The notes below the pieces were generated by a model. That model saw only the letters and a program-made list of their open reading frames with translations. It had not been told where the DNA came from and did not search any database. Source: Seminavis robusta (lineage: Eukaryota; Bacillariophyta; Bacillariophyceae; Naviculales; Naviculaceae). From it: a DNA stretch of 64,000 nt. Below are positions 1 through 10,100 of the stretch, one piece after another (the first letter of the stretch is position 1; the number at the start of each line of letters is the position of its first letter). Where the stretch lies: contig CAICTM010000008.1 of NCBI GenBank assembly GCA_903772945.1, forward strand, positions 62,001 to 126,000. Reading direction: 5' to 3'. A program made the position numbers and the translations under genes.

Positions 1-3000
1 CACAAACCCAACGGATCAACCAACAGACAACCCTACTCCGGCACCAACATTTGCTACAGACAGTCCTACATTTGAGCCCACAGAAAATCCCACACCGGCG
101 CCAACATTTGCACCAACTGATCAACCAACAGACAACCCAACTCCAGCACCAACGTTTGCCCCTACAGGCAGCCCCACATTTGATCCAACCCCTGCACCAA
201 CGTTTGATCCCACACCTGCACCAACATTTGCACCAATCAACAGTACTCCAGAACCCACATTCACACCAACGGACAATCCAACAACAGCAACAACATTCCC
301 CACCACCCCCAACAGTCCATCAAGTCTGACTGACGTGCCGACAGCCAACCCGAATCAACTCCCCTCTATGTCTCCCTCACTCTCACCATCGTGGCTACCG
401 TCCCTGGATTCTTCAGATTCCCCGTCAAGTGCCCCCACTTCATGTTCAGGGGTACTTGTTGATACAAGATCCACATACTATGTTTTCTTTGACAGTGACA
501 TCTCTGCATTTACCAACGACACCCTCATTTCTGCTTTTGTGAATGGCTATGCCAATATACCACACCCATGTTCAGTGATTATCCACAGCATCACAGTTGA
601 AGGCAGATCTCAGCGAAGAAGGCTACAAGCATCCCAAACAGTTCTATTCGGTATCAACAGCACACAGCCTTTTGGCAGGATCTTTCTGGATGTCATAATA
701 GATGCCACAGCATTCCTTCAAGACTTCAATGCTGCCTTCAGTGGAGCAACTGCTTCTGGAATAGACACTGCCACGTCATCTCCGTCAGGAAGCCCCAGCA
801 TCAGTCCAAGTGAGTCATTTTCTCCAAGCATCAGCCCCACTACTGGGGCACCCACTGCCAGTGTGGCCCCATCAATTATTCCCAGTATTAATCCTAGTGC
901 AGGTCCCAGTGCATCGTCAAGACCAAGCACTAGTCCAACCGCAATTCCTTCTATGGTTCCAAGTACTTCAGCAGTGCAAAGTTCCAGTCCAACCTCGACA
1001 GCTTCCACATCTCCTAGTACATCAACAAGCCCAAGCACCAACCCCACAACATCGCCTTCAGCAGCACCCATTACATCAAAAAGCCCAAGTGTCATCCCCA
1101 CTGCAAGCCCTTCCACAGTTCCCAGTGAATCGTCTCTACCCAGTGGTATGCCCTCCATAGTGCCTTCTGCAGCTCCAAGTGAATCAAAAAGCCCCAGTAC
1201 CAGTCCTAGTGCACAACCTTCCACAAGCCCCAGTTTATCAGCAGGCCCAAGCTCCAACCCTTCTACAAGTCCCTCTACGAGTCCCACAACAGGAACACCA
1301 GTGGTTACTCCTGGAAGTCCCTCATTGGCTCCCACCACTGTAGGTCCCTCCACAACACCGATCACTTCCCTTCCCACCGTCACCCCCGGTTCTCCCAGTG
1401 TCAGCCCCACAACTGTGACCCCCACTGCTGCACCTACAACTGGAAGCCCTACGGTTACTCCTGGGAGTCCCTCATTGGCTCCTACTACTGGGAGTCCCAC
1501 AACCGGAACACCCCGAGAGTCCCACAACGGAACACCCACGGTTACTCCTGAAGTCCCTCATTGGCTCCCACCACGTAGGTCCCTCAAACACCCACACTTC
1601 CCTTCCCACCGTCACCCCCAGTTCTCCCAGTGTCAGCCCCACAACTGTGACCCCCACCGCTGCCCCCACGCTGAAAGCCTCCTGTTACTCCTGGAGTCCC
1701 TCATTGGCTCCTACTACTGGGAGTCCCACAACCGAACACCCACGTTACTCCTGGAAGTCCCTCATTGGCTCCAACCACGGTCGGTCCTGTGATAACACCC
1801 ACCACTTCTCTTCCCACCGTAACTCCTGGTTCTCCCAGTGTCAGCCCCACAACTGTGACCCCCACTACTGCCACTACAACTGGAAGCCCTACTGTTACTC
1901 CTGGGAGTCCCTCCTTGGCCCCCACCACAGAGAGTCCCACAACAGGAACACCCACGGTTACTCCTGGAAGTCCCTCATTGGCTCCCACCACTGCCAGTCC
2001 CTCCACAACACCCACCACTTCCCTTCCCACGTCACCCCCGTTCTCCCAGTGTCAGCCCCACAACTGTGACCCCCACTGCTGCCCTTACGACTGGAAGCCC
2101 TACTGTTACTCCTGGGAGTCCATCCTTGGCTCCTACCACCGGGAGTCCCACAACAGAACACCACAATTACTCCTGGAAGTCCCTCATTGGCTCCAACCAC
2201 TGGTAGTCCCTCCACAACACCCATCACTTCCCTTCCCACGGTCACCCCTGGTTCGCCCAGTGTCAGTCCCACAAATGTTACCCCCTCTGCTGCCCCAACA
2301 ACAGGAAGCCCAATTGCTACTCCTGGGAGTCCTCTTTGCCTCCTACCACCGGGAGTCTCACAACCGGAACACCCACGGATACTCCTGGAAGTCCCTCCTT
2401 AGCACCCACCACAGCAAGTCCTGGGAATGCAGACCCGACAACAGGGACACCCACCACCACTTCATTAGTTGTACCTTCAGGTATGCCCTCTCAGATTCCA
2501 TCATTACACCCTCCACAAGTCCTTCTAGCCCCATCTTCAGCAACGCAACGGCCTTCGGAAACACCAGGAAATCCAACAGGAAGCCCTACAACTACTCCCT
2601 CGGCCCCACCTAGCACCTCATCTTCTCCCTCATCAGGACCAGCCAGTCAACCATCCACCTTCCATCAGTAGTACCTTCAGGTATTCCATCCCAGAATCCA
2701 TCTTTTACACCCTCCACAAGTCCCTCTAGATTCCTGACTTCATCTCCTTCTCACAGTCCCTCTGTGACACCAGGAAATCCAACAGGAATCCCTACAACTA
2801 TGCCCTCTGCCCCACCTAGCACCTCATCTTCTCCGTCATCAGCACCAACCAAGCAACCATCCACCTCTCCATCAGTAGTACCCTCAGGTATTCCATCCCA
2901 GAATCCATCTTTTACACCCTCCACAAGTCCCTCTAGATTCCCGACTTCATCTCCCTCTCAGAGTCCCTCTGTAACACCAGGAAATCCAACAGGAAGCCCG

Positions 3001-4608
3001 ACAATCCAACCCTCAGCATCACCCAGCACATCACAATATCCGTCCACTGTACCAAGCAGTCCGCCTTCTTCTGGATCACCCTCAAGTGTACCAAGTACAC
3101 AACCATCAGCTACACCGTCTCTTGAACCATCCATTTCCCCCTCCATCTCTCCATCCTTATCACCATCAGATTCTCCCTCGAGGACACCATCAGACAGCCC
3201 TTCCTTCTCTCCATCCACTGTTCCTTCTATGTCCCCATCTTCACTTCCTTCCAAGCAGCCCTCGTCTGCCCCTTCAGTGCGTCCATCGGTTACACCAGGA
3301 GCACCAACGAGAGCCCCTTCCACAATGCCATCTGGATCCCCTACTGAATCAGCCTCTCCGTCCAATTTGCCAAGCTTACAGCCATCAGAATCCCCATCTA
3401 TAACTCCCAGTATCAGTCCGTCCATGCATCCCAGCATCAGTCCATCATCATTCCCTTCCATGCTTCCCAGCATCAGTCCCTCCGACTTCCCTTCAAGAAC
3501 TCCCAGTATCAGTCCTTCCATGGTTCCAACGTCTTTGCCATCGGCCTTCCCTTCCGTGCTTCCCAGCATCAGTCCCTCCGACTTCCCTTCAAGAACCCCC
3601 ATCACCAGTCCCTCGGACTTCCCTTCAAGCATTCCCAGCATCAGCCCTTCCACGTTTCCATCGTCTTCTCCTTCAATGGCACCTTCTATGCTTCCTAGCA
3701 TCCGTCCCTCCGACTTCCCTTCTAGCATTCCCAGTATCAGGCCTTCCATGGTTCCATCATCTTTTCCTTCAATGGCACCTTCTATGCTTCCTAGCATTAG
3801 TCCCTCAGACTTCCCTTCTCGCATTCCCAGTATCAGTCCTTCCATGGTTCCATCATCTTCTCCTTCAATGGCACCTTCCATGGTTCCCAGCATTAGTCCC
3901 TCGGACTTCCCTTCAAGCAATCCTAGTGCCAGTCCTTCGGATTTCCCAACGGCGCTTCCAACCGTAAGCCCATCGGATCTACCTTCACGGGCCCCTTCCA
4001 ACTTCCCATCCAATATTCCATCCTGGTCACCGTCAAACTTCCCATCAGTGATTCCCTCAGAAGCTCCCTCACCAACACCCCTACCACGATACACAGTTGA
4101 CGACAGCCCCAACATTGCTTTCTCCGACAGTACTGCTGGTGGTATTGCTGCTTCAGATGGTTGGTTCTACAATGGTGGTGGAAACAATGCTAATACAGTC
4201 GGAGGCCTCCACATTGACAACACAGGAAAGGTGAGCCTTGGTATTGTGGACAGGTCCGGTACCTTGTACTTGGTTGTCCTCTACAACCAAGAATCTGGAA
4301 GTTCTGGTGGTGGAAAAGCCCAAGTGACTGTTAATGGAGTCACAGGTCTTCCCCTGGTGGATGATAGTGGTGAGGCATCATATTCCTCTGGCACTGTGAC
4401 TGGCAGATTTGTTTGGCGTGCCAGAGCATCAGATGGCTTTGCTGTTTCTGCAACTTCAGGAAGCACAGTGTGCATACGGCATGATACATCTGGGACATCA
4501 GGACTTTCGAGCATGCGGTACTTTCCAGGTGACGGGTCAGCAAGCCGCACGATTGCCTCCTCTCTTGCTGAGATTACAGGAACTGAATACTGTGTTGTTA
4601 TGCCCTAA
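1..4608 (+). CDS. Paralog A: P/T/S-rich mucin-like surface protein, 3' part of gene
   Basis: The frame is open from base 2 with no start, so the gene begins upstream. Order seen: TPTPAPT stalk (2-330); a Cys-pair domain (about 445-770) with an STYYVFF motif, NDTLI.AFVNGYAN, an HPC cysteine and QRRRLQ at 611-628; PS/TP repeats (780-4080); and a C-terminal domain of about 170 residues (4090-4605) with DGWFYNGGGN, DGFAVSA and VCIRHD, ending CVVMP-stop. The same C-terminal domain occurs twice in paralog D. The frame breaks several times between about 1550 and 2680 (for example CCTGAAGT at 1551 where sister units have CCTGGAAGT, and a lost base near 2663 that creates a TAG). Open frame resumes before 2764 and runs to the stop. 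A secreted or surface role is inferred from composition and paralogs. The breaks may be consensus errors or decay. Confidence 0.78.
1290..2450 (+). repeat. TVTPGSPS minisatellite in paralog A
   Basis: Imperfect units of about 63 and 126 bases encode TPTVTPGSPSLAPTT-like text. The same unit occurs in paralogs C, D and F. Most frame breaks of gene A lie in it, and the ones I compared are losses of one or two bases relative to neighbouring units. Confidence 0.85.
2561..2990 (+). repeat. 207-bp tandem unit (69 residues) in paralog A
   Basis: ACACCAGGAAATCC recurs at 2561, 2767 and 2974, giving spacings of 206 and 207. The 206-base copy lacks one base near 2663 (CCACCTTCC instead of CCACCTCTCC), which throws the frame into TAG. 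The same 69-residue text (VTPGNPT.SPT...QIPSQNPS) also occurs in paralog F. Confidence 0.85.
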
Positions 4609-7171
4609 AAAATCAATGTGTTAAGCCACTCCTATAGCTCTAGACTGGATGCTCTTGGCCACAGAAAATCCACACTCCTCAGGCGTGCAAAACACTCACT
4701 TGATTGGGACGGGCCCATGAGCTGCTCTATATATTGACCTAGGCTAAATCATTCTCTATTACTAATGGCATCGCCAGCTGTACATTTTTACCTTTGAGTG
4801 TCAGCACCCTGAGCATGAGCATTGACTCTGTCGCACGTGCACTGGTGCACCTGGAAGCCAACCGGCCAGCCTTGCCATGGTATCTCCTATCGCCATTACC
4901 ATTCGGACGATCTGCTAAAAGCTAGGCAAGAATTGTTAGGTTGTTTCTGATCAAAAATGAGGGTATTGCAATCAGCTCTAGGAGCCATTCGCCTGCAGTA
5001 CAGAGTCAGGCCATGGATGATAGAGGGAACTCAATTCAGATTGGCAATGAAGAGTCACGCAATAATCAAAACGAGGCAGGGAGTCAATGATGAACATTGA
5101 TACATCTGAACATTGACGAACCACGCCGCAGAACTGGGGCCCAACCCCAGATTCGTCGATTCGGGTGAGATCCAACACTTGATCATCCAAGATCCAAGAC
5201 CGAGATTTACGATAAGGAAGACCTGTGACAATATTACTGCCTGAGTCACTCCGCTCCATCATTGGAAGCCCGTGCTAAACAAGAGAGCAATCCAATCTCA
5301 TTGGCCCATAACAGCGTTGAATCCATCGAACAGATCGACCGACATCAAAACCAAAGATTAATAGAAGCGACAAAATATTTTTGAGTTGACAAGAATGAAA
5401 CCGCTTCATGTAGCGGACAGCCATCCAAGCGGCCTCTTCCTCTTGGTGTTTTCCGTGATGGATCGATCGATTGGCTGAAAAGGACTCATAAGATTTTAGC
5501 AAAGAGTGACTGGATTTTAAAGTAAATTTTACTGAAAGGACTCACTCAACATAAGGTACTTCGTCGGCCGTCATCAGTGCAGCAGAGAAAACAACAAATT
5601 AATAGACATGAGTTTTGTTTCTGCGCTGAACTGAAGAAAACCATGCAGTTATACTCACCCTTGCTCTTCACAATGCACCAACTTGACAGTCTGCAGCCAG
5701 GAGTTTTGCACCAGAGACGTCCCGATTGACTGAGGGTTGATACCAGTACTGGTGCCGTAATACCGTACGGTAGCGGTGCGTCGGATGGATAAAGAACTCT
5801 CCACACTTACGCTACTGTTGAAGACCGAATTCTGACTGCCCTCCCAAGGTCCATACTGGTAGAAATAAATGAGGGATGGCTTTCGAATCTACACCTTCAA
5901 TAGCAGGCTTGCCAGATACCATAGTCATAGGCTTGCCTTAAACCACAGCGATGGATCGATTGAACCAAGGCCGACGATCGATGGGGAGAGGATAGATGCA
6001 TGAATCGGAATCGCATCCATTCTTGAGCCTCTCCTGTTCCCTTGCATTTCGAAACGTAAATTCAAGGGGCTTTCTTCAGACACATATTTGACATTTTCTT
6101 CAGCGAAGGCTTCTATGATTGCTAAATCATACCTTTACACTTCAACATTCTTTCTACATCATCTTCAATTCATCTCTAAATCCACTGACGTGGGGGCGCA
6201 AGTGCAGGCACTTACTGAGTCGAGTCCCTGATGGTACCGTATACCGTACTGCGCGGCTGCGCGGAGGCTATGAAGCTGCCGCCGTTACTTGTACCAGGAC
6301 CTGCTCGTAGCACAGGTACGACTCCGGAATAGCTACAGTACAGCTCTATGCATAGCTGCCCCAGGCAATCTCCGGGATCCTGCGAGGCCTCCCGCCGAAG
6401 TCACACTGAGCGCTGAGAAATACCATACGCTACCATGCTGAAAGCTACTGAGTATAGGGGGAAACGAAGGCTCAGCTAACTAGCTAGCGCTGGTCTACTG
6501 TATCCGGTAGCTAGCTGGCCACTCAAAGACGAGCCACAAGCTGCCACGTTGACCATAAAAGATATTTGGGATGTCCCGATAAAAGCGATTAAGCTGTTCA
6601 AAGTACAAGACGCCGATCGACCGCTGCTGGCATGGGTCCCGGCTCCATGGTGATCGCTTCTGCATACTGGTAGCTTGTGCAAACATACATGTAGTCTAGA
6701 CTGAAGAATTAATTAAGTATCCCCTGGAAGCTTGGAAGTACATGATGTATGTTGTATACTTCTAAAGGTACCGGTAGGTCGTTGCCAGAGCCTTCGCCTA
6801 ATTTCTGTCTAGTGGAATCGTGGACATTTTGTTGTGGAACTAAATGGTCTGTTCTCTTTCTTAAGTACATTTCTTCAACTGTCTTTTCTTCAGAGAAGGC
6901 ATCTACTCGGAGTAATGACTTCATACATCATCCGCGGGGACACCTCCTCTTTCTATAAATCTTCCACCGACTGAATGCAGAGTATGTTATGGATTTGGAT
7001 TTTGCTTCTCCAATCGAGCAGTCACTCCGCTCCGAGCTTGCATGCAAAGTGCGACAACAAACTTATAATTGCCAACAACAAACGCTCTACTAAATTAATA
7101 TATTCAGCAGCCAATCCCTATAGCTAGCAGCAGCTACACCTTGCTAGGATATCCTATTCTATAGATCAACC
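4609..7171. other. Intergenic region A-B, no supported gene
   Basis: All ORFs here are below 95 codons, on mixed strands, and show no recognisable protein text. The stretch is rich in self-complementary words (CTAG, GCTAGC, GTACCGGTAC). The promoter of paralog B should lie in its 3' part, but I see no element I can name. Confidence 0.6.
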
Positions 7172-10100
7172 ATGGAACGTTCCACCGGAAGTGGCCATTC
7201 GAATGCTCCCTCGACTGAACAACGGGGGTCGTCTCACAGCACCGGTAGCGGTCGACGATCACTGGCACTCTCCAACCACATCAGTCATCATGGCATCAGC
7301 CGCCGTACGATGTCCATCCACCGCTATCAGGGACGAGCATTGCCGACTAGCCTGACAGGCTCTTCCTCTCACACTGATGATACCGCCAATCGGATGGAAC
7401 AGGGAACGATCCGAAGACGGATCCGAGAATCCATCGATGACTCCCACAATAGTTACTCCACCGCCGTGTCAGTCTACGATGATGAGGATGATGACAGTAC
7501 AAATAGTCAAGATGCTGCCAATTTTCCATCCGCCGAAACACAAATCAGAGCACAACAACAACCCAATTCACGGAACGTCACAGACCACGAAAGCCAGCAA
7601 TACCAAGACATTTCTTTGAATGACAATGACAATAATTCTCTGCGCAAAAGCACGGATCACGAACAAGATAATATCAGTGACATGTGCTCGGAGCCAGAAG
7701 ACTCCAATTCTACGTTTAACTCAGCAGAAGCTCGGGAAGCCGCCATTCAAGCGGGTTTTCTTGCTGTCGTTATCAGCTATTTTCAAAACGACGTCTTTCA
7801 AAAGGTCCTGGCCTTTGTGTCCAAAATGTGCCAAAAACTCATGAAAAAATTTGGAAAGGGCAATGACCAGGAGGATGCACTGGGAGTGGAAGATTTGGCA
7901 GAGGAAGCCATGGAGGAGGCTGCCGACAATGCCAACTTTATGAGTCAAAGTGTCCAAACCATTGGCGCTGGACCAGGGGGAGGTGGACCTGGAGGAGGTG
8001 GACCAGGAGGAGGTGGTGGTGGAGGTGGTGGAGTGGCTCCAGGATCCCCTCCCGTTGTGGCAGGAATGGCAATGGCTGCGGCCAGTAGTGCGGCTGCGGG
8101 AGCAGCGGCTGGTGCTGGAGCAGGGGCAGTGGCAGCTGCTGGGGGACTGGTTGCTGGCGCAGGAGCAGCCGCTCAGGCAGGAGTGGCTGTTAGTGTCGCA
8201 GCAGTTGCAGCAGCTGCAGCAGTGTCAGCAGGCATCGCTGCCACCAGCAGTGCCATAACCGCGGAGACGGCAATAACGCCCATGGCCAACTCAAACTACC
8301 CGATTGTTCAGCTTCATCTGAAGAAAAGATTGGCTATGTGGAACTTCAGATTGCATCAATACCCCCCAGTGTTCTAGAAGCAAACAAACAAGATCTCGAA
8401 GACCTATTCCGAGATATCTACAATGAAATGTCTGGAATGTGTTTGGATCCCATGCAACGGGTTATGATTGAAGCTGTCTTACAAGAGTGGGAGACAGATT
8501 GGGGCCTCTACAGCAACATGACGGATAGTAGTTGGCAAAACATGACCGTACAAGAATACGACGAAGCAGTGGCCCAAAGTGTGACAACAACCTACTGGGA
8601 AGCGCAGGTTGACTGCAACGGCTGTCCAGACCAAGAACCATTGTTTCTACCACGAGATGACACTGGTTTGCATTCTCCTCCACTGTCCAACTCTAATAGC
8701 CGGCGATTCATGTCAGTGCAAGACCGACGGTCACTGCAAGAATTTCCACTAGAGCAATTCTTCTTGCTATTTGCTGCAAACTTTGGCTACAATATGCAAC
8801 CTGTGCTTCTGGGAGACACGGCAAATATTCAAATTGTTCTAAATGGAACAACAGAACAACAAGATATCAGGCCCGTTCGGGTTGTGGGAGGCACTACAAG
8901 GCCTGTAAAACCAGACGGCACCGCAGACAGAGATGATGTCGTAACAAAGCATGGGGAGGAAGAATTAGAAGAAGCCTATCTGATTGTTCAGGCAAATGAA
9001 GGAAGAATTGTGACTCCATTTGTCAGCAACGATTTGTCGGATATTGAGGCGTGCTTTGAGACCAGTTTCCAAGGAGAAGACAGCAATGTTGATGTGGTAG
9101 TTGAGGTATCTGACTTTTGTGAGCTAGTAATTGAGACAGCCAACAATATTGGAGCTGATACAGAGGCATTTGTTGACTGCATACAGAACCCAACATCCTT
9201 GGAATGCCAAGAGATTCTACCTGGGCTCATTCAGCAAACAACTCTATCCTTTGGAATAGACATCACAGCAAGAGACACACCTGTGAACCCAGTAGCACCT
9301 ACCCCTTTCGCTGACAGTCCAACATCTTCTCCTGATCTGGGTGGTCCTTACAGCTCCACTGTAAGCACCACCAGTCATAGCCCAGCAACAGCACCTCCAG
9401 CAGATCCTGGGACACAACCCGATCCTTCTCTTGGCGTCCTGACTGTCAACTTACAAAGACCTATCAGCGCTGGAACATCCAGTCCAACAATATTGGGCAG
9501 TCCCACTCCCGTGGGCTCTTTTGCACAGGCCAGTGTTACCCTGAGTGCTCCCCAGGCAGCTGCTCAAGCCATCCAAGAACCTTTTCCCACTCCAGCCCCA
9601 ACTGATGAGTCATCTCAAACACCATCACCTGGTCCAACATTTTCGCAAACGTTTGGTCCGACGGTTCAACCAACAAACAACCCATCCCCAGCACCAACAA
9701 ATAGCTACACATTTGAGGCTACAGCCAATCCCACACCTGCACCGACATTTGCACCATCCCTGGCTCCTACATTTGCTCCAACAATAATGCACACTGATCA
9801 GCCGTCCAGTACCCCAACCCCAGCACCAACATTTGCAACTATCAGCTCTGCAGTTGACCGTGCCGACAACCCCACACCGGCACCAACGTTTGCACCGAGC
9901 AAGAACCCCACAGATCAACCTACAGAAAATCCAACTCCAGCACCAACATTTGCAACAGACGGCCCTACATTTGAGCCCACAGAAAATCCAACACTGGCGC
10001 CAACGTTTGCACCAACTGACAAGCCCACAGTTGAGCCAACTGATAACCCAACTCCTGCACCAACTGATAACCCAACTCCCGTACCAACATTTGCACCAAC

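Noticed and set aside
2958-4115. Long minus-strand ORF of 385 codons rich in EG.LDG text
   Set aside because: It is the antisense reading of PSxxPS repeats: TCN-CCN text has few stop codons on the other strand. The same shadow appears opposite every stalk (for example 23336-24232, 40305-41603).
7970-8270. Gly/Ala stretch as a collagen, silk or antifreeze protein
   Set aside because: No Gly-X-Y period. The hydrophobic Ala/Val/Gly character and constant position in five paralogs fit a membrane or packing segment better.
8338-8340. A separate gene starting at 8338
   Set aside because: The codon is GTG, and the homologous text SEEKIGYVELQI crosses it. The frame change near 8299 explains the split from 7172.
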